From Sinomonas cellulolyticus (GTDB lineage Bacteria > Actinomycetota > Actinomycetes > Actinomycetales > Micrococcaceae): a stretch of 64,000 bases of DNA. The stretch covers positions 248,001 to 312,000 of the forward strand of contig NZ_BNCM01000004.1 of assembly GCF_014656475.1 (NCBI RefSeq). The letters run 5' to 3'. The position numbers and the translations under genes were made by a program. Under the pieces are notes generated by a model. The model was not told where the DNA came from. It saw only the letters and a program-made list of their open reading frames with translations, and did no database searches. Of this stretch, positions 17,991 through 26,378 are shown in pieces; the stretch's first letter is position 1; every line of letters starts with the position of its first letter.

Positions 17991-19160
17991 CTACGCGCCG
18001 TGCCCGTGCTCGGTGACGAGCGGCACGGCAGCGGTCGCCGGCTCTGCCTCCCCGTCCCGGGGCGGCAGAGCCAGGCCCTGGACCGCCGCCGATGCCTCGC
18101 TCAGCCTACGAGACTCCGCGGTGTGGCCGCCGGAGGCGTCCTCGTCGTTACCCTCGGCTGCTGCCGCCGCTGCGGCGCCGCTCGGTGCTGTGTCGCCTCC
18201 GGCCGGAGCCGCCGCGGCAACCTCTGCCGCCGTGGCTGCGGACGCCTCGCTGGCCTCGATGTCTGCCGCGAGCTCGGCGAGCATCTCTGCGGCGTCGCGC
18301 GCAGCCCCGGCGTCACCGAGGGACGTCGCCTTCACGAGGTACTGGGCGAGGGCGAATTCTGCGGCCAGGGCCGCGCGACGGGCTAGCTGCGGATCGACCG
18401 GCTCCTTGCGAGCCTCATGGTAGGCGGCCAGGACGGTGTCAACGAACTGGGGCTCATTGGAGGCGACGAGCCAGGCGATGTCGTCGGCGGGATCCCCAAT
18501 GCGCACGTCTGTCCAGCCCGTGACTGCGGAGACGCGGTCCTCGTCGATGAGCAGGTTGTCTTCGTGCAGGTCGCCGTGGACCACGGTCGGATTGAACCGC
18601 CAGAGAGTGACGTCCTCCATGGCCTGTTCCCATCGCCGGAGCAGCACGGGAGGGATCTTGCCGGTGGTGGCTGCCTGGTCGAGTTCGTTGAGACGCCGTT
18701 GGCGGAAGCCGTTGGCGGAGTAGGAGGGCAGGTCCGCGCGGTCCACGAGGGACTGTGGGAGGCCGTGGATGGCAGCCAGCGTCCGTCCGATCTCCTGCGC
18801 GAGGCGCTCGCTCCCCCGGGCGAGCTCGTCGAGCCCACGGACCGACCCGGTGAGGTTGGTGTAGACGCAGGTGGTCAGTCCGCCCATGCGCACCGTGCCC
18901 GCGACGGCCGGCATCTGGAACGGCAGCTCGGCACGCACCGACGGCTCGAAGGCCCGCAGCACGGTCATCTCCGTCTCGAGGCGGGCACTTGCCTCGCTGC
19001 CGCGGGGGCACCGGATGCGCCAACGCCGCCCGTCGGCCGTCTCGAGGAGCGCGGCGTCGAAGTCGGTGGCGTCATCGGGTGACGGCGCCACTGCGGTCGG
19101 GTTGAGTCCGGGGACGGCGGCGGTGGCGATGGCAGCCAGCTCGAACGGGGTGTGTCTCAC
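17991..19160 (-). CDS. Phosphotransferase-fold protein (APH family) with Ala-rich tail
   Basis: About 389 residues. The APH/protein-kinase-like catalytic loop is clear (VVHGDLHEDNLLIDE) followed by a WTD..IGDPADDIAWL metal-binding segment, where aminoglycoside or macrolide kinases have D..G..D. Homologues next to nudC/uvrD2 are often labelled macrolide 2'-phosphotransferase, but a resistance role is not supported here. The last ~95 residues are low-complexity Ala/Glu/Gly-rich. GTG 19160 is preferred over GTG 19196: a TAGCGT hexamer lies 7 nt before it and the family-like sequence starts there (RHTPFELAAIAT). Confidence 0.75.
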   Translation of the reverse strand: MRHTPFELAAIATAAVPGLNPTAVAPSPDDATDFDAALLETADGRRWRIRCPRGSEASARLETEMTVLRAFEPSVRAELPFQMPAVAGTVRMGGLTTCVYTNLTGSVRGLDELARGSERLAQEIGRTLAAIHGLPQSLVDRADLPSYSANGFRQRRLNELDQAATTGKIPPVLLRRWEQAMEDVTLWRFNPTVVHGDLHEDNLLIDEDRVSAVTGWTDVRIGDPADDIAWLVASNEPQFVDTVLAAYHEARKEPVDPQLARRAALAAEFALAQYLVKATSLGDAGAARDAAEMLAELAADIEASEASAATAAEVAAAAPAGGDTAPSGAAAAAAAEGNDEDASGGHTAESRRLSEASAAVQGLALPPRDGEAEPATAAVPLVTEHGHGA

Positions 19161-19167
19161 CTTGTCC

Positions 19168-19173
19168 ACGCTA
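19168..19173 (-). promoter_or_regulatory. -10 element of the phosphotransferase-fold gene
   Basis: Minus-strand TAGCGT, 7 nt, GTG at 19160; it argues against the upstream GTG at 19196. Confidence 0.45.
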
Positions 19174-19296
19174 GCCGGATGGCAAGGGTCCTTCACGCGC
19201 CCACGCCGGGAACTCCTGCGGCTCCCCGAGGGATGGACGCCAAGGTGGCGTCCACATGGGGACGGCGAGGGTTGTGCGTCTGTCGGAGCGCCTCAG

Positions 19297-19302
19297 TACG
19301 GT
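19297..19302 (+). promoter_or_regulatory. -10 element of the nudC-uvrD2 operon
   Basis: TACGGT, 6 nt, ATG at 19309. A TTGTGC at 19272-19277 is a possible weak -35 with a long 19-bp spacer. Confidence 0.5.
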
Positions 19303-19308
19303 AGGGAT

Positions 19309-20433
19309 ATGACGTCCGGCCACCAACGCGAACAGCAGCCCACACCTTCACCCACGAGGCCGGAGGCGGCGCCGGAGGGTGCGGGGCCTGAGCACCGGGA
19401 CTTCGCCGCATTCGCGGGCGCGGGCCCCAGGGCCGGGCTGCTGGCAGACCACCTGCTCCCTGCCGAGCCGGAAGTCCTCGACCGGAGGTCGGCAGACCGG
19501 GCCGACGCGTCCTTCCTCCGCAGCCTGATCGAGCAGCCCGGCGCCGTGGCAGTGCTCTACTCGCAGCGCCGTGCCCTCCACTCGGGCGGACACCTCGCCT
19601 TCCTCCCCGCAAGCCAGCTCCCCTCTGCATGGCTGGATGGACTCCTTGTGTACCTCGGGAGGCTTCCGCAAGAGCGTACGACGGCGCGCGCGGACCCGGG
19701 TGCCGACGTCGTGCTGGTGGTTCTCGACGAGCCGGTCGAGCCGGTCTCCGCGGTCATGTCCGAGCCGGCGTCCGAGGGAGCGGCGCTTCTGCCCGAGGAC
19801 ACGAACTGGGCGGGCTTCCGTGAGTCGGGCCCCGGGCTGGACGCCGTGGAGGCCGGAATCCTCCTGGAGGCCACCGCGATCGCCAACTGGCATGCCGTCC
19901 ATCCCCGCTGCCCGCGGTGCGGCGCCGCCACGCAAGTGGTCCAGAGCGGATGGGTCCGGCACTGCCCCGAGGACGGCTCAGAGCACTTCCCGCGCACTGA
20001 TCCGGCCATCATCGTCACGGTTGTCGGTCCGGACGACAGGCTGCTCCTCGCCACGGGGGCGCGCATGCGGTCCACCATGTTCTCCACGCTCGCCGGGTTC
20101 GTCGAGCCGGGGGAGTCGCTCGAGCAGGCTGTCGCGCGCGAGATCCTCGAGGAGGTGGGAGTCCGGGTCACCGAGTGCCAGTATCTCGGGTCCCAGCCAT
20201 GGCCCTTCCCGGCGTCGCTCATGCTCGGCTTCACCGCGCGCACCGAGGACACTGCTGCTGCGCCGGACGGCGTGGAGGTCCTCCGGGCGCGCTGGTTCAC
20301 CCGCGAGGAGCTCTCGGAGGCCGCAGGCTCGGGAGAGATCGCACTGCCGAGCAGCCTCTCCATCTCCCGCGCCCTCATCGAGCATTGGTACGGTGGCCGT
20401 ATCGCCGATCCGGCCTCGGCGGCCTCGAGGTGA
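19309..20433 (+). CDS. nudC: NAD(+) diphosphatase / NADH pyrophosphatase (NudC)
   Basis: 374 residues. Hydrolyses NAD(H) to NMN(H) and AMP, and in studied members removes NAD caps from RNA. Zinc-ribbon region CPRCG with Cys201 and Cys204, then Cys219 in RHCPEDGSEHFPRTDPA; the fourth cysteine of the E. coli protein is not conserved. Complete Nudix box at residues 264-286 (GFVEPGESLEQ with REILEEVGV). The NADH-specific SQPWPFPAS motif is at 295-303. Its TGA overlaps the uvrD2 GTG, so NudC and UvrD2 are co-translated. Confidence 0.95.
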   Translation: MTSGHQREQQPTPSPTRPEAAPEGAGPEHRDFAAFAGAGPRAGLLADHLLPAEPEVLDRRSADRADASFLRSLIEQPGAVAVLYSQRRALHSGGHLAFLPASQLPSAWLDGLLVYLGRLPQERTTARADPGADVVLVVLDEPVEPVSAVMSEPASEGAALLPEDTNWAGFRESGPGLDAVEAGILLEATAIANWHAVHPRCPRCGAATQVVQSGWVRHCPEDGSEHFPRTDPAIIVTVVGPDDRLLLATGARMRSTMFSTLAGFVEPGESLEQAVAREILEEVGVRVTECQYLGSQPWPFPASLMLGFTARTEDTAAAPDGVEVLRARWFTREELSEAAGSGEIALPSSLSISRALIEHWYGGRIADPASAASR

Positions 20434-22556
20434 GCGAGCAGACGACCGTGCAGGCAGAACATGGCGGGACTCTCGAGGACCGGCTCCTTGCCGGGCTTGA
20501 CGACGAGCAGCGCGAGGTGGCGACCACACTCCACGGTCCGGTCTGCGTCCTCGCCGGAGCGGGGACCGGCAAGACACGGGCCATCACCCATCGAATCGCC
20601 TACGGCGTCCATTCGGGCGTATACCCGCCGCAACGCCTCCTTGCCGTGACGTTCACCGCGCGCGCGGCTGCCGAGATGCGCAGCCGGCTGCGGGACCTGG
20701 GCGTGGGCGGCGTGCAGGCGCGCACGTTCCACGCGGCGGCCCTCCGCCAGCTGCAGTACTTCTGGCCCCAAGCGGTGGGCGGCGCGCTGCCTGGCCTGTT
20801 GGAGCACAAGGCGCAGGCCATCGCCGAGGGCGCGCGCCGCCTGCGCCTCACGGTGGACCGGGCAGCCATCCGCGACCTCGCGTCCGAGATCGAATGGGCC
20901 AAGGTCTCGATGCTCACGCCGTCCACCTACCTCGAGGGCGCGTCCGGCCGGGGTGAGCCGGGAGGCCTGCAGCCCCCTACGGTGGCACGGCTGTTCGAGG
21001 CGTACGAGGACGTCAAGGTTCACCGGAATCTCATCGACTTCGAGGACGTCCTCCTCATCACGGTGGGCATCCTCCAGGAGGACCCGAAGGTCGCCGCCAC
21101 GGTGCGGGACCAGTACCGGCACTTCGTCGTCGATGAGTACCAGGACGTCTCCCCGCTCCAGCAGAGGCTTCTCGAGCTGTGGCTCGGCGGCCGCGAGGAG
21201 CTGTGCGTGGTCGGCGACGCGAGCCAGACCATCTACTCCTTCACGGGGGCCACGAGCGCCCACCTGCTCGAGTTCGGCAAGCGGCATCCGGACGCCGCGG
21301 TGATCCGGCTCGTCCGGGACTACCGTTCGAGCCCCCAGGTGGTGCGCCTCGCGAACCAGCTCCTCGCCTCGCGCCGGCCAGCGGGCCCCGCGGCGGACGC
21401 CCGGTGGGCGGAGCCGCTGGGGCTCGTCGCCCAGCGGCCCAACGGACCGGAGCCCGAGTTCGCCGAGTGCTCGGACGACGAGGCAGAGGCGGCTACCGTC
21501 GCGCGACGTATTGCCGCGCTCGTTGCCGCAGGGACCCAGCCCAAGGACATCGCTGTCCTCTTCCGCACGAACGGCCAGTCGCAGGCGTTCGAGCAGGCCC
21601 TTGCCGCGGCGGGCATCGGCTACCAGCTGCGCGGGGGAGAGCGGTTCTTCAACCGGCGCGAGGTCCGCGACGGTCTCCTGCAGCTGCGCGGCGCGGCTCG
21701 TGCCGTCGCGGACGACGGCGTGCCCGTGGCGCAGCGCGTGCGCGACATCCTGTCCTCGCTGGGCTACTCCGAGGCGCCCCCCTCCGGCGGAGGAGCGACG
21801 AGGGAGCGATGGGAGTCGCTGGCGGCCCTCGTGGCGCTCGCGGACGAGCTTGCCGCCGCCCGCGGAGAGGGGTTCGGCCTCGCCGAGTTCGTCGCGGAGC
21901 TCCAGGAGCGCGCCACGGCCCAGCATGCACCCGCGGTCCAGGGCGTCACCCTGGCGTCGCTCCATGCAGCCAAAGGCCTTGAATGGGACGCAGTGTTCCT
22001 CGTGGGCCTGAGCGAGGGCCTCGTTCCGATCTCCTTCGCTGACACCCCGGTGACGATCGACGAGGAACGCCGCCTCCTGTATGTGGGGATCACACGCGCC
22101 CGCGAGTTCCTGCACCTGTCCTGGTCGCTGTCCCGCACGCCGGGAGGACGCGCCCACCGGCGGCCTTCGCGCTTCCTGGACGGCCTGCGCCCTGGCGGCT
22201 CATCGGTCGTGCACTCCGGTGGCACCCCGCGGAAGCGCCGTGAGCTCAAGGGCCCCACCGCGTGCCGCGTCTGCGGGGCCATCCTGTCAACGGGGGCGGA
22301 ACGGAAGGTCGGCCGGTGTGCCAACTGCCCGCCGAGCTACGAGGAGGCCACCTTCGAGGCGCTGCGGGCGTGGCGGCTCGAGCGGGCCAAGGAATCCGAC
22401 ATCCCCGCGTTCGTCGTCTTCACGGATGCGACCCTGACGGCTATCGCCGAGGCACGGCCGGCGAGCCTGGCCGAACTCGCACAGGTGGCCGGGGTGGGGC
22501 GTGCCAAGCTCGAGCGATACGGCGAGGGCGTGCTGGAGGTGCTCCGTGGCGCGTGA
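20430..22556 (+). CDS. uvrD2: UvrD2 SF1A DNA helicase with tetracysteine and HRDC domains
   Basis: 708 residues. Walker A GAGTGKT (43-49), TFTARAAAEMRSRL, motif II HFVVDEYQDVSPLQQ, GDASQTIYSFTGA, VTLASLHAAKGLEWDAV, RRLLYVGITRAREFL. The hallmark of actinobacterial UvrD2 follows: a tetracysteine C-x2-C-x14-C-x2-C (Cys612, 615, 630, 633) and a C-terminal HRDC domain (FVVFTDATLTAIAEA to GVGRAKLERYG). A 3'-5' helicase in DNA repair and replication; essential in mycobacteria. GTG start overlaps nudC; the 3' end overlaps the YgjP-like gene by 11 bp. Confidence 0.96.
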   Translation: MSEQTTVQAEHGGTLEDRLLAGLDDEQREVATTLHGPVCVLAGAGTGKTRAITHRIAYGVHSGVYPPQRLLAVTFTARAAAEMRSRLRDLGVGGVQARTFHAAALRQLQYFWPQAVGGALPGLLEHKAQAIAEGARRLRLTVDRAAIRDLASEIEWAKVSMLTPSTYLEGASGRGEPGGLQPPTVARLFEAYEDVKVHRNLIDFEDVLLITVGILQEDPKVAATVRDQYRHFVVDEYQDVSPLQQRLLELWLGGREELCVVGDASQTIYSFTGATSAHLLEFGKRHPDAAVIRLVRDYRSSPQVVRLANQLLASRRPAGPAADARWAEPLGLVAQRPNGPEPEFAECSDDEAEAATVARRIAALVAAGTQPKDIAVLFRTNGQSQAFEQALAAAGIGYQLRGGERFFNRREVRDGLLQLRGAARAVADDGVPVAQRVRDILSSLGYSEAPPSGGGATRERWESLAALVALADELAAARGEGFGLAEFVAELQERATAQHAPAVQGVTLASLHAAKGLEWDAVFLVGLSEGLVPISFADTPVTIDEERRLLYVGITRAREFLHLSWSLSRTPGGRAHRRPSRFLDGLRPGGSSVVHSGGTPRKRRELKGPTACRVCGAILSTGAERKVGRCANCPPSYEEATFEALRAWRLERAKESDIPAFVVFTDATLTAIAEARPASLAELAQVAGVGRAKLERYGEGVLEVLRGA

Positions 22557-23169
22557 GAAGGAAGCGCTCGGCCATCAGGAGGCGTTGCCCGTTGCCAGCA
22601 TGCCCGGTCGGGTGGAGGTGCGCCGGTCCGCGCGGCGGCGCAAGACGGTCTCGGCGTTCTGGGAAGGCTCGACCGCTGTGGTGGCGATCCCCGCGGCCTT
22701 CACCGCCGCCCAGGAGGCCCACTGGGTCGAGCGCATGGTGGCGCGACTGAAGCGGGACACGGAGCGGCGGGCCGCACCGGCCAGCGACGAGGCGCTCGTG
22801 GCCAGGGCCCTGGACCTGTCCCGTCGCTACTTCGACGGCCGGGCGGTGCCTGCTTCCATCCGCTGGGTCACCAATCAGCGGCGGCGGTGGGGCTCGTGCA
22901 CGCCCAGCCAGCGGACGATCCGCCTCTCCCACGAACTCCGGGGCATGCCCGACTGGGTGGTCGACTACGTGATCGTGCACGAGCTCGCGCACCTGCTCGT
23001 CTCCGGTCACGGGCCCGCGTTCTGGCGGCTCGCCGAGGCGTACCCGCGTCTCGCGGAGGCCAAGGCCTTCCTCGCGGGTGTCGCGTTCGCAGGAAGGCTT
23101 CCTTCCGAGGGCGCGCCGGCTGCGGACGGTTCGGAGTGGGACCTTATCGATGACGAGGAAGGCGCCTAG
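22546..23169 (+). CDS. YgjP-like (DUF45) M48-type zinc metallopeptidase
   Basis: 207 residues. A conserved RRRWGSC segment, then the zinc site HELAHLLVSGHGPAFW (His145, Glu146, His149, distal His155), the pattern of YgjP/DUF45, a family related to SprT/Wss1-type proteases. GTG 22546 has a GGAGG Shine-Dalgarno 6 nt upstream (22535-22539) located inside uvrD2 and overlaps it by 11 bp. No signal peptide, so cytosolic. Co-expression with UvrD2 suggests a role near DNA or protein quality control; the substrate is unknown. Confidence 0.88.
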   Translation: MAREKEALGHQEALPVASMPGRVEVRRSARRRKTVSAFWEGSTAVVAIPAAFTAAQEAHWVERMVARLKRDTERRAAPASDEALVARALDLSRRYFDGRAVPASIRWVTNQRRRWGSCTPSQRTIRLSHELRGMPDWVVDYVIVHELAHLLVSGHGPAFWRLAEAYPRLAEAKAFLAGVAFAGRLPSEGAPAADGSEWDLIDDEEGA

Positions 23170-23172
23170 AAT
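23167..23172 (+). promoter_or_regulatory. -10 element of the 66-residue protein gene
   Basis: TAGAAT, 6 nt, ATG at 23179. Its first three bases are the TAG stop of the preceding metallopeptidase gene. Confidence 0.55.
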
Positions 23173-23178
23173 CTCGCC

Positions 23179-23379
23179 ATGAGCGAGCTACCAGCCACCT
23201 ACGTCAAGTACCTCCAGGGTCGCAGCGCCGAGTTCATCGACACGGTGCGACCAGTCCTCCTCCAGTCCGCGGCGGATGCCCTGCACGGGGTGCGCGTGGC
23301 CATCAACGAACCCCACGAGCTTCAGGCCCACTTGGACGAGACCGTCCCCTTCGGCGAGATCGTGGAGGACGTGGACTGA
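23179..23379 (+). CDS. Small conserved-looking hypothetical protein, 66 residues
   Basis: I do not recognise a family. Acidic, no membrane segment, no cysteine, sequence without low complexity (starts MSELPATYVKYLQGRSAEF, ends GEIVEDVD), compatible with one small helical domain. Support for being real: an exact TAGAAT-N6-ATG leaderless promoter, a frame that fills the gap up to the convergent DUF2342 gene, and no better frame. It lies 9 bp after the metallopeptidase gene, so read-through from the uvrD2 operon is also possible. Confidence 0.7.
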   Translation: MSELPATYVKYLQGRSAEFIDTVRPVLLQSAADALHGVRVAINEPHELQAHLDETVPFGEIVEDVD

Positions 23380-23456
23380 CCACGCGCGCCTTCTGAGGAC
23401 CAGCCGGCAACTGGTCGGCGTGCCGGACACGCACGACGTCTGCCGCGCGCGGCACC

Positions 23457-24938
23457 TCAGGCGCGCGGCCCGCTCGGGGGAGTGCCGCCGTCGTCCGCGT
23501 TGCCCTCCTCGTCCGTTGCATCGGACCCGGGCTCGGTCGCCGTGCCCTGAGACGGCCCTTCCTCCGGCGCGCTCTCCGGCTCGGTGGGGGTGTCGAATCC
23601 TCCGGCGAGGAGCTTCTCGAGGGCCTGGTCCACCTCCGAGTCCTGCGCCTCGGCCTGAGACCTGCGGGCAGAGAACCCCTTGGGGTCGTCGAGGTCCTCG
23701 GGCGTCGGGAGCAGGTCCGGGTGCTTCCAGATCGCATCGCGACCGGCAATCCCGCGCTCCTGCGCGAGCGATGCCCACAGCGTTGCCGCATCCCTCAACC
23801 GGCGGGGCCGGAGTTCGAGCCCTACGAGGGACGCGAAGGCGTGCTCGGCGGGGCCCCCTGTCGCACGCCGGCGGCGCACGGCTTCGCGGAGGGCACCCGC
23901 CGAGGGCAGCACACCTTCAGTCGCCGCCGCGGTGAGCTCGTCCACCCAGCCCTCGACGAGTGCGAGGGCGGTCTCGAGCTTGACCAGCGCCGCGTCCTGC
24001 TGGGGGGTGCGCTGGGGCATGAACACCCCGCCCTGGAGAGCCTCCTGGATCGACTCGGGATTGCCCGGATCGATGCTGTGTGCCAGTTCCTCGATCTTGG
24101 ACACATCGATGTGGATGCCCCGGGCGTAGTCCTCGATGGCGCCGAGCAGGTAGGCCCGCAGCCAGGGCACGTGCATGAAGAGGCGGGCATGCGCTGCCTC
24201 ACGCACGGCCAGGTAGAGGCGGACGTCGCCCTCCGGCAGCCCGAGCCCCTCGCCGAAGCTGGCCACATTTGCCGGCAGCAGGGCCATCTCGAGGTCCACG
24301 AGGGGCACTCCGATGTCCGACGAGCTCACGACCTCGCCCGAGAGCGCGCCGATCGCCGCGCCAAGCTGCATTCCGAAGATCGCGCCGCCCATGTTGGTCA
24401 GCATGGAGGACGCTCCGCCGAGCATGCCCTTCATCTCCTCGGGCATCTGCTCATTCATAGCGGTCGAGAGCGCGGTGGCGATGCTGTTCGCGACCGGTTC
24501 GGTCAGACGCCTCCACGTGCCCATCGTCGCCTCGATCCACTCGGCACGCGACCAGCCACGGCCGATGATCCCGGTACCGGGGAAGTCGGTCGTCCTGTCG
24601 AGCCAGAGCTCCGCGAGCCGCAGGGCCTCGTCCACCTCGCGGTTCTGCGTCGCCGAGACCGAAGGGTCCTTCGCAGCCGCGGCCGTCCTGCGCGCGTGCT
24701 CGTGGGCCAGCTGCCAGTTGACGGGACCATCGCCTCCCGTGGAGGTCATCATGGCCTGGACCTGCTCGAACATCTGGCGCAGGAGGTTCGGGTCGCTGGG
24801 CAGGCCAGCGGCCTTGGCCATCTCTGCCGGGTCGAAGCCCTCCGCGCCAGCGCCGCCCATGAGCCTGCCGAAAAGCTCCGACAGGGGATCCTGGGGCTCG
24901 TCGTCGTGGCCCGAGGGCTTGTCTGGTGTGGTCATCAT
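23457..24938 (-). CDS. DUF2342 (zincin-like) protein, putative hydrolase
   Basis: About 493 residues with ATG 24938 (ATG 24935 adjacent). Family features: N-terminal DPLSELFGRLMGG, a TEPVANSIATALS stretch, GAIFGMQLGAAIGALSGEVVSSSDIG, then LYLAVREAAHARLFMHVPWL. Related DUF2342 proteins are called zinc-dependent metalloproteases for an HExxH motif; here the matching site is RExxH (Arg246, Glu247, His250), so the first zinc ligand is absent. The last ~60 residues are acidic and disordered. Divergent from the PDZ-Lon gene, as in mycobacteria, where the homologues also neighbour UvrD2. Catalytic activity is doubtful. Confidence 0.82.
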   Translation of the reverse strand: MMTTPDKPSGHDDEPQDPLSELFGRLMGGAGAEGFDPAEMAKAAGLPSDPNLLRQMFEQVQAMMTSTGGDGPVNWQLAHEHARRTAAAAKDPSVSATQNREVDEALRLAELWLDRTTDFPGTGIIGRGWSRAEWIEATMGTWRRLTEPVANSIATALSTAMNEQMPEEMKGMLGGASSMLTNMGGAIFGMQLGAAIGALSGEVVSSSDIGVPLVDLEMALLPANVASFGEGLGLPEGDVRLYLAVREAAHARLFMHVPWLRAYLLGAIEDYARGIHIDVSKIEELAHSIDPGNPESIQEALQGGVFMPQRTPQQDAALVKLETALALVEGWVDELTAAATEGVLPSAGALREAVRRRRATGGPAEHAFASLVGLELRPRRLRDAATLWASLAQERGIAGRDAIWKHPDLLPTPEDLDDPKGFSARRSQAEAQDSEVDQALEKLLAGGFDTPTEPESAPEEGPSQGTATEPGSDATDEEGNADDGGTPPSGPRA

Positions 24939-25119
24939 GCCGCCGATCACTGCTGCTTCCAAGGACACCCTCACGGTACCGCGGTGCCGTAGGCGTGTCT
25001 GCGGGCGATGGGGCTCTTTCGCTGTCGGCACAGCCCTGGGGAGACGTGGGTCCGGACTTGCCCCGTAGGCTTGGGACAGCTCCCGGGACGGCGAGCGCGA
25101 GAACAGACGGGAGTGCTCA

Positions 25120-26208
25120 TTGAGCGTTGACGGCGGCAGTGCGACCGGGCGCATCAAGCGTACGTCGGGCCGCGGCCTCGCCGCGGCCATCGCGGGGCTC
25201 GCGGCCCTTGTGCTCGGTGGAACCGTGGCGGCCGTTCCGGTGCCCTACGTCGTCGAGTCGCCGGGACCTGCCTACAACACCCTGGGCCAGACGGCGGGCA
25301 AGGACGTCATCAGCATCAGCGGGCGAGACTCGTACCCCGCGTCGGGAGCGCTGGACCTGACCACCGTCTACATCAACGGCGGTCCGAACAGCGACGTCGG
25401 GCTGCTCGAGCTGGCCCGCTCATGGTTCGACCAGTCTCGCGGCATACTCCCGCTGCGCGCCGTCTATCCGCCGGGCACCACGAGCCAGCAGGTCGCGGAC
25501 GAGAACGCCGCCCAGATGCAGGACTCCGAGCAGACGTCCGTCGCCGCCGCCCTGAGCGATCTCGGCATCCACTACGAGCAGCAGCTCAATGTCGCTGCAA
25601 TACCCGATGGCTCCCCATCCGCCGGCAAGCTCAAGGTCGGTGACCGTCTCGTCAGTGTCGCGGGAACTGCTGTCACCTCCCTCTCCGCGGTCCAGAAGGT
25701 GCTGGCGACTGCGGCAGGTGCGCCCGTGGACGTCGTGGTGCTCCGCGACGGTGCACAGGTATCAGAGCAGGTGACGCCGACGAAGGGCCAGCAGGGCACC
25801 TGGGTCATCGGCGTGGGGATCGCGTACACCTACACCTTCCCCTTCTCGGTGAGCATCTCCCTCGACAGGGTGGGCGGTCCCAGCGCCGGGATGATGTTCG
25901 CCCTCGGGATCGTGGACAAGCTCACCCCGGGTGACCTGACGGGGGGCAAGCACGTCGCCGGGACCGGCACGATCAGCCCCGATGGGGCCGTCGGGGCCAT
26001 CGGCGGCATCGACCAGAAGCTGTATGGCGCCCGAGCCGCGGGCGCCACGCTCTTCCTTGCACCGGCGGACAACTGCGATGAGGTGGTGGGCCACGTCCCG
26101 CAGGGGCTCTCAGTGGTGAAGGTGAGCACTCTCGGGGAGGCTCGCGCCGCGGTCGAGGGCTACGCGCAGGGGAAGGACCCCTCGACGATGCCGCAGTGCA
26201 CGCGCTGA
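25120..26208 (+). CDS. Membrane-anchored PDZ / Lon-type (S16) serine protease
   Basis: 362 residues. An N-terminal membrane anchor (GLAAAIAGLAALVLGGTVAAV), a PDZ domain around residues 155-215 (GKLKVGDRLVSVAGTAV) and a Lon proteolytic domain with the Ser-Lys dyad Ser255 (GGPSAGMMFAL) and Lys300 (GIDQKLYGA). The domain would lie outside the membrane. Homologous to the mycobacterial Rv3194c type and to YlbL. TTG start: GGGAG (25109-25113) lies 6 nt upstream and no ATG fits better. The substrate is unknown. Confidence 0.9.
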   Translation: MSVDGGSATGRIKRTSGRGLAAAIAGLAALVLGGTVAAVPVPYVVESPGPAYNTLGQTAGKDVISISGRDSYPASGALDLTTVYINGGPNSDVGLLELARSWFDQSRGILPLRAVYPPGTTSQQVADENAAQMQDSEQTSVAAALSDLGIHYEQQLNVAAIPDGSPSAGKLKVGDRLVSVAGTAVTSLSAVQKVLATAAGAPVDVVVLRDGAQVSEQVTPTKGQQGTWVIGVGIAYTYTFPFSVSISLDRVGGPSAGMMFALGIVDKLTPGDLTGGKHVAGTGTISPDGAVGAIGGIDQKLYGARAAGATLFLAPADNCDEVVGHVPQGLSVVKVSTLGEARAAVEGYAQGKDPSTMPQCTR

Positions 26209-26322
26209 TCCGCCGGACGGGTCGTCTGCCCTGCGGACTCCCGGGCGTGGTCGAATCGTTACCTCACCGCGACCCGGGCCCGGGAACTGCCGGCGTGCGC
26301 CGGGCGTGCTTGACTTAGACGA

Positions 26323-26341
26323 GCACGGGCCACCCCCGTGC
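26323..26341 (+). repeat. Short hairpin in the leader of the UPF0182 gene
   Basis: GCACGGG (26323-26329) and CCCGTGC (26335-26341) can pair, 37 bp before the start codon. It may be the terminator of the PDZ-Lon gene or a leader structure. The remaining 170 bp of the gap shows no gene. Confidence 0.35.
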
Positions 26342-26378
26342 GCCGTGGAGCAGCCGAGCCAGAGCAACGAGGTACGCC

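Noticed and set aside
17977..17996. GCGTAG...CTACGC short palindrome as terminator between adnB and the phosphotransferase gene
   Set aside because: Only 6 bp with an 8-nt loop and overlapping the stop codon; too weak. The rest of 17879-17990 shows no structure or gene.
17991..19160. Macrolide 2'-phosphotransferase (antibiotic resistance) label for the APH-fold gene
   Set aside because: Only the general kinase loop is visible; the gene sits in a conserved housekeeping neighbourhood and has no resistance context or transfer signs.
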